Below are positions 1-6,010 of a stretch of DNA of 8,562 nucleotides, one piece after another. The stretch covers positions 1-8,562 of the forward strand of contig CAKSIN010000045.1 of NCBI GenBank assembly GCA_934463115.1. The letters are read 5' to 3'. The notes under the pieces are model-generated. The model did not search any database, was not told where the DNA came from, and saw only the letters and a program-made list of their open reading frames with translations. Position numbers and translations under genes: made by a program. The first letter of the stretch is position 1, and each line of letters begins with the position of its first letter. The DNA comes from an uncultured Clostridia bacterium. Lineage in GTDB: Bacteria > Bacillota > Clostridia > UMGS1810.

Positions 1-42
1 TATTTGCAGAATTTTCTGCGGTATTATGCAAAATTTCCATTT

Positions 43-1491
43 TTAAACCACATCGGGTTCGAGTCCCGCATGCCTAACCAACGTGCACAGTACAGTGTAA
101 ATTACGCAAAAGAATATCATTTCGGACACAAAGAGCCGAAACCCGACCGTCTGTGCAACTTTCAGTGCAGCGAAGGCACATAGCGACGGCACAGCAACGG
201 CACGCCATGGATTCACCCTTACGCAGGACACAACCGCAAGCCGATGATAACTCAGCGCGAGATTAAAAAGCTCGCTTACATACAATATTGCTATGTATGC
301 CAAAATACCGAACTTCGGCAGAAAAATTATTATTGCGGCAACGCGCAGAATCGAATCCGTTATATTGTAGAGCAGGTTGCTCATCTGCTGGTTTAAACCT
401 TTCAATATACTGTCTACCACAGTGTCGAGATACATCGGAACGGAAAGAAAAGCGAGATACCCCAAATATACCCCCACATCACGTTCACTGTACATTGCCC
501 CGGCAATACTGTCGTGATACCCCCAAAACAGTGCCGCCGCTCCTATTGCAAATGCAAGAGTGTATTGGACCGAAAGAGACGACACATACCGAATCCCGTT
601 TTTGCGCGACACGGAGAGCATCTCGGACATTTCCGGCACAAGCATGGATGAGAATGACTGAATAAATGCTGCCGGGAAAAGCAATATCTGCATTGCCATG
701 CTCTTGACTTCGCCGTATTCTCCGAGAGCGTTTTGCGTGCCGGCGCGCGCAAGATTTAGCGGAACGAGCATATTTTCCAATGCCACAAGACCTGCGCGCA
801 AATACGAACCGAGCGCAACGGGGACGCTTATTTCAAATATTCTTTTCCACAAATTATCGGAGTTTTTGCTGCGGCAGGTATCTTTGCCTATGATTGCATA
901 TGCCGATATATCAAACACAAATGCCGCCGTTTCCGAAACAAAGCAACCGGCTATCATGCACATGTATGCCTGCGGTGTGTGTGAAAAATTCCGAAGGAGC
1001 AAAAGCGACACTGCAATAGCCGAAAATTCTTCCGTAATCTGACTTGCCGTGATAATTGCTGCGCACCTTTTTGCTATCATAAAACCGCGTATAACGGCAG
1101 ATGCGGCAATCGGCGGCAGTGTGAGCGAAAGTACGCGAAGCGCCGGAGCACAGCGCATATCGCCCGACATTCGTGCCACATAGTCTGCTCCGAAAAATAA
1201 TAGTGCCGCCGAAACAAACGACATTACCGCCGCGGCAAAAAAACATCTTTTCATAATTCCCGTCTCGTTCGCGCCGTTCTCCGAAACAAGGCGCGTGGCA
1301 CAAAGCGACATTCCCGACACCGACAGCGTAACTGCGAAAGAATACACGGCAAAAATTACCTGATATAAACCCATAGCCTCTGCTCCGGCGGCCGAGGCTA
1401 TGTAGATATTGGAAATCATTCCTGCAATTCTGATTACAAGCATTGATCCCGTCATAATGAATACATTTATAATAAAAAAACGTTTTTGCAT
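43..1491 (-). CDS. SpoVB-like polysaccharide/lipid II flippase (MOP superfamily)
   Basis: This is a polytopic membrane protein of 482 residues in the polysaccharide-transport branch of the MOP superfamily (SpoVB, MurJ/YtgP, Wzx). Members flip undecaprenyl-linked saccharides across the cytoplasmic membrane, and SpoVB serves spore cortex synthesis. The N-terminal region has the family pattern: a first helix after MQKRFFIINVF, then GAEAMGLYQ, YSFAVTLSVSGMS and RLVSE at roughly residues 35-70. About 12-14 hydrophobic segments follow through to the C-terminus, and the length is normal for SpoVB. The open frame reaches a GTG at 1500 and an ATG at 1497. I chose the ATG at 1491 because GGTGAT (1496-1501) sits just upstream as a modest ribosome-binding site. 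The gene is divergent from a second flippase gene and ends with TAA at 43-45. I found no convincing terminator after it. The family call is firm; the assignment to SpoVB rather than another flippase is by resemblance. Confidence 0.85.
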   Translation of the reverse strand: MQKRFFIINVFIMTGSMLVIRIAGMISNIYIASAAGAEAMGLYQVIFAVYSFAVTLSVSGMSLCATRLVSENGANETGIMKRCFFAAAVMSFVSAALLFFGADYVARMSGDMRCAPALRVLSLTLPPIAASAVIRGFMIAKRCAAIITASQITEEFSAIAVSLLLLRNFSHTPQAYMCMIAGCFVSETAAFVFDISAYAIIGKDTCRSKNSDNLWKRIFEISVPVALGSYLRAGLVALENMLVPLNLARAGTQNALGEYGEVKSMAMQILLFPAAFIQSFSSMLVPEMSEMLSVSRKNGIRYVSSLSVQYTLAFAIGAAALFWGYHDSIAGAMYSERDVGVYLGYLAFLSVPMYLDTVVDSILKGLNQQMSNLLYNITDSILRVAAIIIFLPKFGILAYIAILYVSELFNLALSYHRLAVVSCVRVNPWRAVAVPSLCAFAALKVAQTVGFRLFVSEMIFFCVIYTVLCTLVRHAGLEPDVV

Positions 1492-1532
1492 ATACATCAC
1501 CGATATAACCTATGCAAATTTCAAAAAAAATA

Positions 1533-1561
1533 TTTTCATTTGGTAAATTATGTGGTACAAT
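1533..1561 (+). promoter_or_regulatory. Promoter of the flippase-rqcP-yabP-yabQ cluster
   Basis: TTTTCA (1533-1538) and TACAAT (1556-1561) are separated by 17 nt. A TG one base before the -10 box makes it an extended -10 site. It lies 33 bp ahead of the chosen ATG at 1595. The upstream in-frame ATG at 1550 lies inside the promoter and so cannot be the start of a transcript made here. The -10 also partly resembles a sigma-E box, so sporulation control cannot be excluded. Confidence 0.55.
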
Positions 1562-1577
1562 AGTAGTGACTCATATG

Positions 1578-1583
1578 AAAGGA
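1578..1583 (+). promoter_or_regulatory. Ribosome-binding site that fixes the 1595 start
   Basis: AAAGGA lies 11 nt before the ATG at 1595, which begins MAKKENFMKGAF. The spacing is slightly long. It supports this ATG over the in-frame ATG at 1550, which would add 15 residues of non-membrane, non-conserved sequence. Confidence 0.6.
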
Positions 1584-1594
1584 CGGTTGCAAAT

Positions 1595-3169
1595 ATGGCA
1601 AAAAAAGAAAACTTTATGAAGGGAGCGTTCATTCTAATCGCCGCAAATATACTGGTAAAAGTTATCGGAGCGGGATTCAAAATACCGCTTACATACCTTT
1701 TGAACGAAAACGGAATGGCGCTCTTTACAACAAGCTACACACTGTACGCATGGCTGTTCATCATAGCCACGGCAGGAATGCCCGTGGCAATATCACGCAT
1801 GATATCGGAAGCAAGGGCAAAGCAAAACTACGGCGAAGTAAAAAAGATTTTTCGCGTGAGCCTTGCGCTGCTGTCGGCTATAGGAATAATCGGAGCATGC
1901 ATACTGTATTTCGGTGCCGGAATTTTTGCCGAAACAATTGCAACCCAAAACGCAAAGTATTCAATAATGGCGATAGCTCCGGCAATGCTGTTTGTATCGC
2001 TCATGAGCGCATACCGCGGATTCTTTCAGGGACACCAGGACATGTACCCCACCGCCGTTTCCGAAGTGAGCGAAGCTGTGGCAAAGCTTGCTATTGGCTA
2101 TTTTGCGGCATACCAACTGCTTGACTACGGTGTAAAATATGCCGCAGCCGGAGCTGTTTTCGGTGTTTCAATGAGCGGACTTATAGGATTTCTCGTGCTT
2201 TTTGTGATATACAATATCCGAAAAAAAGACCTGTACTCCGGAACATCGCGCGGATTTGTCCGTACAGACAAATCAATACTGCGCGAACTTGTGGCAATAG
2301 CCGTTCCGATAACGATAGGTGCATCGGTTTTCAGCCTGACGAGTCTTATTGACATGTCGATGATAATGCGGAATCTGCGCCATATCGGTTTCAGCGAAAA
2401 ACAGGCGGAATTTCTCTGGGGTTCGTATTCCGGATACGCTATTCCGTTGTTTAATCTTCCGCCGACAATCGTTACATCAATAAGCATAAGCATTGTCCCG
2501 GCAATATCGGGGGCATTTGCCCTCGGTGACAAACCCACGGCGCGCTCGGTCACCGGAAACAGTCTGCTGGTTACGATTATCTTTGCTCTGCCGTGCGCTG
2601 TGGGAATGTCACTTTTGGCAAAACCGATACTGGAGTTTGTGTATCACAACACAAATGCTGCGTCCACACTGTCGATTCTCGGCATTGCCGTGCTGTTTGT
2701 GTCGCTCGTTCTGGTTACAAACGCTGTTTTGCAATCTGTCGGAAAAGAGCGCATTCCCGTGCGCAACATGATTATCGGCGGAGTGGTGAAAGTAATTGCA
2801 AACTTCGTCCTTGTGCGCCACCCGGATATAAATATCAACGGCGCGCCGATAGGAACAAATCTGTGCTATGCAATAATACTTGTTCTCAACCTGTATTATA
2901 TCCGCCGCGAGCTGTCAATGCGTTTTTCGGCGGTGCAGTACATTGTTAAACCGCTGATATGCGCTGCTGTAATGGGAGCGGCTGCGGTTGCGATATATTC
3001 ACTCATAGGCTCTGCCGGAAACTCTGCGGCGCTTATTGCGGCAATTGCCGGAGCGGCAGCGGTTTACGCGGTAATGCTTGTTGCAACAAAAACGATTAAC
3101 CGCGAACTTTTGGCGCTTATACCGGGCGGCGAAAAACTTATACCGATTTTAAACGGATTCATTAAATAG
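1595..3169 (+). CDS. YabM/MurJ-like lipid-linked saccharide flippase
   Basis: This is a membrane protein of 524 residues in the same MOP flippase superfamily as the divergent gene, but of the YtgP(MurJ)/YabM type. The N-terminus shows KGAFILIAANILVKVIGA, then FKIPLTYLL, YTLYAWLFIIATAGMPVAISR and MISEA. These are the conserved first helices of this branch, in which a basic residue follows the first segment. Many further hydrophobic segments follow, giving about 14 in total, and the length matches YabM (about 530 residues). The expected role is export of a lipid-linked peptidoglycan or polysaccharide precursor. Its position directly ahead of rqcP, yabP and yabQ matches yabM in Bacillus subtilis, which suggests a role linked to sporulation or the cell envelope. 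Only 15 nt separate its TAG from the rqcP start, so co-transcription is likely. Sequence alone does not tell me whether it acts on lipid II or another polymer, so I leave the symbol empty. Confidence 0.87.
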   Translation: MAKKENFMKGAFILIAANILVKVIGAGFKIPLTYLLNENGMALFTTSYTLYAWLFIIATAGMPVAISRMISEARAKQNYGEVKKIFRVSLALLSAIGIIGACILYFGAGIFAETIATQNAKYSIMAIAPAMLFVSLMSAYRGFFQGHQDMYPTAVSEVSEAVAKLAIGYFAAYQLLDYGVKYAAAGAVFGVSMSGLIGFLVLFVIYNIRKKDLYSGTSRGFVRTDKSILRELVAIAVPITIGASVFSLTSLIDMSMIMRNLRHIGFSEKQAEFLWGSYSGYAIPLFNLPPTIVTSISISIVPAISGAFALGDKPTARSVTGNSLLVTIIFALPCAVGMSLLAKPILEFVYHNTNAASTLSILGIAVLFVSLVLVTNAVLQSVGKERIPVRNMIIGGVVKVIANFVLVRHPDININGAPIGTNLCYAIILVLNLYYIRRELSMRFSAVQYIVKPLICAAVMGAAAVAIYSLIGSAGNSAALIAAIAGAAAVYAVMLVATKTINRELLALIPGGEKLIPILNGFIK

Positions 3170-3184
3170 AGGGAGGAAATACTA

Positions 3185-3424
3185 ATGAGACTGGACAAAT
3201 ATCTGAAAATTTCAAGACTTATCAAACGCCGCACAGTAGCGTGTGAAGCATGCGAGCAGGGCAAAGTTACCCTTAACGGTAAAACCGCAAAGCCGTCGGC
3301 GTCGGTAAACACCGGCGATGTGATAGCAATTACATTCGGCGAAAAAACCGTTACCGTCCGTGTGGAAAAGGTTGTCGAACACGCGCTCAAAGCCGACGCA
3401 TCGGATTTGTACACAATTTTGTAA
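3185..3424 (+). CDS. rqcP: RqcP (YabO), S4-domain ribosome quality-control factor
   Basis: This 79-residue protein consists almost wholly of an S4 RNA-binding domain. It opens with MRLDKYLKISRLIKRRTVA and continues with EACEQGKVTLNGK, AKPS and GDVIAI, all characteristic of the Hsp15/YabO family. In B. subtilis, RqcP works with RqcH and tRNA-Ala on obstructed 50S subunits, where it helps add C-terminal alanine tails to stalled nascent chains. The size is close to the usual 80-90 residues. A strong ribosome-binding site, GGGAGG (3171-3176), lies 8 nt before the ATG. The neighbours (YabM-like flippase before, yabP and yabQ after) are the ones expected for this gene. The other main S4 paralogue, Hsp15 (HslR), is less likely given the synteny with yabP and yabQ. 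Confidence 0.9.
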   Translation: MRLDKYLKISRLIKRRTVACEACEQGKVTLNGKTAKPSASVNTGDVIAITFGEKTVTVRVEKVVEHALKADASDLYTIL

Positions 3425-3435
3425 TACAAGCCGCG

Positions 3436-3472
3436 CCGTGTGCATATATATTGACTATATAAAGACACACGG
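3436..3472 (+). promoter_or_regulatory. Imperfect inverted repeat ahead of the yabP ribosome-binding site
   Basis: CCGTGTG (3436-3442) pairs exactly with CACACGG (3466-3472). Inside it, TATATA (3445-3450) can pair with TATATA (3456-3461) around the five-base loop TTGAC. The two stems are separated by a CA/AAGA internal loop. The 3' arm includes the first two bases of the yabP Shine-Dalgarno sequence GGAGGG (3471-3476). It has no T tract and is therefore not an intrinsic terminator. It could tune yabP translation or mark an RNA-processing site; that function is inference. Confidence 0.5.
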
Positions 3473-3482
3473 AGGGTTTTAA

Positions 3483-3785
3483 ATGGAAGAAAAAAAGACT
3501 GTAAAAACAATTCACGGCGATACTTCTCACAACATAATTATGGAAAACCGAAAAAAAGCGAGCGTTTCGGGTGTGGACGATGTTGAGAGCTTTAACGAAG
3601 ACGAAATAGTTTTGCACACCGCCGAACACGGTGTACTCGTTATCCGCGGAAGCGACCTGCACATAAACAAACTGAGCGTTGACACGGGCGATGTGAATAT
3701 TTCGGGTGAAATCAGCTCAATGGAATACATTGCCGTCTCGCTAAAATCCAAAGGTCCCGGACTCTTTGCAAGGCTGCTGAAATAG
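3483..3785 (+). CDS. yabP: Sporulation protein YabP
   Basis: This is a 100-residue protein of the YabP/YqfC sporulation family. The recognisable core begins with HNIIMENRKKASVSGVDDVESF at residues 16-37. It continues with a segment around EIVLHTAEHGVLVIRGSDLHI and a beta-rich stretch (DTGDVNISGEISSMEY). The protein ends in a short basic tail, FARLLK. The length matches the family. In B. subtilis, yabP is transcribed in the mother cell under sigma-E together with yabQ; its biochemical function is not established. The start is well set by GGAGGG (3471-3476), 6 nt before the ATG. The gap from rqcP is 58 nt and holds the inverted repeat described separately. The yabQ start lies 12 nt after the stop. 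Confidence 0.92.
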   Translation: MEEKKTVKTIHGDTSHNIIMENRKKASVSGVDDVESFNEDEIVLHTAEHGVLVIRGSDLHINKLSVDTGDVNISGEISSMEYIAVSLKSKGPGLFARLLK

Positions 3786-3797
3786 CGTGGTGATTTT

Positions 3798-4319
3798 GTG
3801 GGAATTTCTGTATCGAATCAGGCATTTGCATTTATATGCATGACTCTGTGCGGACTGATGTCCGGAGTGATATTTGACATTTTTCGCGCTTACCGAAAAT
3901 GCACGGGCAAAAAAAGCGGAATTGTTGCAATGCAGGATATTTTATTTTGGCTGTTTGAGCTCGTGCTTGTGTATGCTACCGCATTTAAAGTAAACAATGC
4001 AGGCATTCACGGCTATGAGGCAATCGCGCTCGTGCTCGGATCCGTGGTATATTTTTCCTCGGTTTCGGCATTGGTAATAAAACTATTCTGCGTTTTTTGG
4101 AGAGCTGTTATCGCAGCTGTGTCTGCGGTGCTCTCTCCAGTCCGGCGAATAAAAAGATATCTCAAAATAAAGCTTTTTTCGGTATTAAAGCGCGCCCTTG
4201 CCGCGCTGGCAAAAAATTTCGGCACGTTTGAAAAAAACATCAGGAATTTACCGAAGCGTATTCCGATAAAATTCCGACGGCAAAAAAATAACACAATTAA
4301 AAAAACTGATAATATTTAA
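3798..4319 (+). CDS. yabQ: Spore cortex biosynthesis protein YabQ
   Basis: This is a 173-residue membrane protein. Hydrophobic segments lie at roughly residues 8-28, 47-63 and 73-94, with a possible fourth at 97-113. They are followed by a long, strongly basic cytoplasmic tail rich in Lys and Arg. The signature around residues 19-33 (GLMSGVIFDIFRAYR) and QDILFWLFE at 46-54 fits the YabQ family. In B. subtilis, YabQ is required for spore cortex formation and lies in the outer forespore membrane. Translation appears to start at a GTG (3798-3800), with GTGGTGAT just upstream as a weak ribosome-binding site. This start, 12 nt after yabP, suggests coupled expression. In many relatives divIC follows yabQ; here the next gene is an unrelated hydrolase with its own promoter. 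No clear terminator follows the TAA. Confidence 0.88.
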   Translation: MGISVSNQAFAFICMTLCGLMSGVIFDIFRAYRKCTGKKSGIVAMQDILFWLFELVLVYATAFKVNNAGIHGYEAIALVLGSVVYFSSVSALVIKLFCVFWRAVIAAVSAVLSPVRRIKRYLKIKLFSVLKRALAALAKNFGTFEKNIRNLPKRIPIKFRRQKNNTIKKTDNI

Positions 4320-4365
4320 AAGCGTTGCAATTGAAAAAGCGTACAAAACTTACTACTTTCGCGTA

Positions 4366-4394
4366 TTGACTTTGAATCCGATTAAATATATAAT
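4366..4394 (+). promoter_or_regulatory. Sigma-A promoter of the GH28 gene
   Basis: TTGACT (4366-4371) and TATAAT (4389-4394) are separated by exactly 17 nt, a near-perfect housekeeping promoter. Transcription should start near 4401, leaving a 5' leader of about 37 nt. That leader contains the ribosome-binding site GGAGG (4426-4430), 7 nt before the ATG at 4438. I see no obvious operator palindrome in the leader. Confidence 0.85.
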
Positions 4395-4437
4395 ATCTTA
4401 CATAGACAAAACTTAAGATTAATTCGGAGGAAACGCG

Positions 4438-5772
4438 ATGTTCAACATACTTGATTTCGGTGCGGCGGCAGACAGCAAAACCCTTTGCACCGGAGCAATT
4501 CAAAAAGCGGCAGACAGCTGTCGCGAAAACGGCGGAATTGTGTATATACCGTTCGGTATATATGTATCGGGAACAATTCACCTAAGCAGCAACACTCATT
4601 TTGTATTCGAGCCGGGGGCAAAGATTCTCGGCAGCAGCAATGTAGACGACTTTGACAGCAGAGAATCACCGGACTACCCGCTGTATCAGGACGCATCACA
4701 TTCATATTTTCACCGAAGCCTGTTCTGCGCGGAAAATTGCCGCAATATAACATTTTCCGGACTCGGAACGATTGACATGCAGGATGTCTGGGAAGAAATA
4801 CCGGTACCGGGTGAAGGAGAATGGAACGAGCGGCGCGCGAACAAAATTTTTGCGTTCAAAAACTGCCGGGACATTTCTATAACAGATTCAACTCTGTTAA
4901 ATTCAACAGACCTTGCTGTGTATCTTGCAGGATGTGAAAATGTTAAAATCTCCAAACTTACACTTGATGTGGGAATAGATGGAATAAGTCCAGACTGCTG
5001 CAAAAACGTTACAATTTCCGACTGCATTATCCGCTCCGGAGATGACGGAATCGTGCTCAAGAGTTCATACACGCTTGGCAAAAAACAGCTGTGCGAAAAT
5101 ATTGTGATAACAAACTGTACTGTTACTTCGCGCTGCAGCGCAATAAAACTCGGCACCGAATCCAACGGCGGATTCAAGAGTATTGTAATATCCAACTGTG
5201 TAGTATACGATACCTTTTACGGCGCATTGTCTTTTGAAATAACAGACGGCGGAGATATAGACGGAATAATTGCCTCGAATATTACAATGCGAAATGTGGG
5301 ATATCCGTTATTTATTATCCTTTCTGACAGACGGCGCGGGCCGTCGGACACAACACATCTCGGCACATTAAAGAATATTATTGTAGAAAATATCACAGCG
5401 TCCGGGCCATATACCAAATGGATGGCACCGCGGCTTACCTCACTTTTTGACGGTGAAACGGAAGCCGAAGCACAAGTGATGCCGTGTACAATAACCGGTC
5501 AGCCAAACCGCAGTATCGAAAACATTACTCTAAGCAATATCTATATAACAGTCCCCGGCGGCGTAACGGCCGATGACCGCAATGTGGTTCTGCCTGAAAT
5601 AACCAATAAGTATCCCGAAAATTATATGTTCGGTGAACGATTTCCCGCATATGGAATGTATTTCAGACATGTGAAAAATCTTAATCTTAAAAATATAAAT
5701 ATTGATACACTTGAACCTGACCAAAGACATAAATTTGTATTTGATGATGTGGAAAATCTTAGTGTAGAATAA
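4438..5772 (+). CDS. GH28-family parallel beta-helix glycoside hydrolase, divergent active site
   Basis: This 444-residue protein opens directly with the family N-terminus (FNILDFGAAADSK, then AIQKAADSC and GGIVYIPFG). There is no signal peptide, so it should act in the cytoplasm on imported oligosaccharides. Repeated short turns of the type NITISNC (for example at residues 101-106, 190-196 and 221-227) indicate a right-handed parallel beta-helix. The catalytic-type aspartates are present: D181 (IDG, in place of NTDG) and the pair D202-D203 (SGDDGIVLKS), with the 21/22-residue spacing of fungal polygalacturonases. The usual GHG histidine is missing; the matching stretch is SRCSAIKLGTESNGG (231-245). 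The RIK substrate-binding motif is replaced by LSFEI (264-268). A hydrolase on a pectin side chain or another oligosaccharide fits better than a plain polygalacturonase. It is monocistronic, between its own promoter and its own terminator. The family call is firm and the substrate unknown. Confidence 0.85.
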   Translation: MFNILDFGAAADSKTLCTGAIQKAADSCRENGGIVYIPFGIYVSGTIHLSSNTHFVFEPGAKILGSSNVDDFDSRESPDYPLYQDASHSYFHRSLFCAENCRNITFSGLGTIDMQDVWEEIPVPGEGEWNERRANKIFAFKNCRDISITDSTLLNSTDLAVYLAGCENVKISKLTLDVGIDGISPDCCKNVTISDCIIRSGDDGIVLKSSYTLGKKQLCENIVITNCTVTSRCSAIKLGTESNGGFKSIVISNCVVYDTFYGALSFEITDGGDIDGIIASNITMRNVGYPLFIILSDRRRGPSDTTHLGTLKNIIVENITASGPYTKWMAPRLTSLFDGETEAEAQVMPCTITGQPNRSIENITLSNIYITVPGGVTADDRNVVLPEITNKYPENYMFGERFPAYGMYFRHVKNLNLKNINIDTLEPDQRHKFVFDDVENLSVE

Positions 5773-5773
5773 A

Positions 5774-5812
5774 CGACAAGGAGCTGTTTAGGCAGCTCCT
5801 TTTTCGTTGTCG
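5774..5812 (+). terminator. Intrinsic terminator of the GH28 gene
   Basis: GGAGCTG (5780-5786) and CAGCTCC (5793-5799) form a perfect 7-bp stem with the loop TTTAGG, followed at once by TTTTT (5800-5804). An outer pair, CGACAA (5774-5779) with TTGTCG (5807-5812), can extend the structure. It begins two bases after the GH28 stop codon. Confidence 0.9.
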
Positions 5813-5910
5813 GAACTTCGACGAGGAAATAAAAAATGTTCCTGTAATATAAAGGCGAACAATGCTTTGCGATGCTCGAATCCGCCGAGTCGGCAGACGA
5901 GGAAGTCCTT

Positions 5911-5948
5911 CAACGCAAAAAAGCACCAAAGGTGCTTTTTTGACGTTG
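5911..5948. terminator. Bidirectional intrinsic terminator
   Basis: AAAAAAGCACC (5917-5927) and GGTGCTTTTTT (5931-5941) are a perfect 11-bp inverted repeat around AAA. They give a GC-centred hairpin with a T tract on either strand. CAACG (5911-5915) and CGTTG (5944-5948) extend it. On the minus strand it closes the leftward AlbA_2-type gene. On the plus strand it backs up the GH28 terminator. Confidence 0.85.
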
Positions 5949-6010
5949 GCTTTCACGTTCATTATAGATGCAGGCTCTTTTTTGCTTTTTTGTACTCTAT
6001 TAAGAGTCAT

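Larger units (their letters stand above)
5773..6010. other. Structured non-coding boundary region, possible dispersed intergenic element
   Basis: This 238-bp stretch lies between the GH28 stop and the end of the AlbA_2-type gene. Open frames run through it on both strands, but they read across two terminator hairpins and show no protein-like pattern, so I treat them as spurious. Besides the two terminators it holds the pair GGAAC (5812-5816)/GTTCC (5836-5840), the short palindrome GCCGAGTCGGC near 5890, a repeated ACGAGGAA (near 5820 and 5895), and ACTCT/AGAGT around 5994-6007. Such a density of inverted repeats suggests a dispersed element or a structured transcript end. I cannot name the element. 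Confidence 0.4.

Noticed and set aside
6..19. GCAGAATTTTCTGC inverted repeat as a terminator for the leftward flippase gene
   Set aside because: The stem is short and AT-rich, the loop is tiny, and on the minus strand it is followed by AAATA rather than a T tract.
3451..3475. TTGACT in the rqcP-yabP gap as a -35 box
   Set aside because: No acceptable -10 lies 16-18 nt downstream; that position falls on the ribosome-binding site. The TTGAC is better explained as the hairpin loop.
5895..5910. ACGAGGAAGTCC resembling the conserved GAGGAAAGTCC of RNase P RNA
   Set aside because: Only this short stretch matches; no other RNase P core segments or adequate length are present.
5759..6010. 83-residue leftward open frame across the boundary region
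   Set aside because: It reads through two strong terminator hairpins and the end of the GH28 gene, has no ribosome-binding site and no protein-like pattern.
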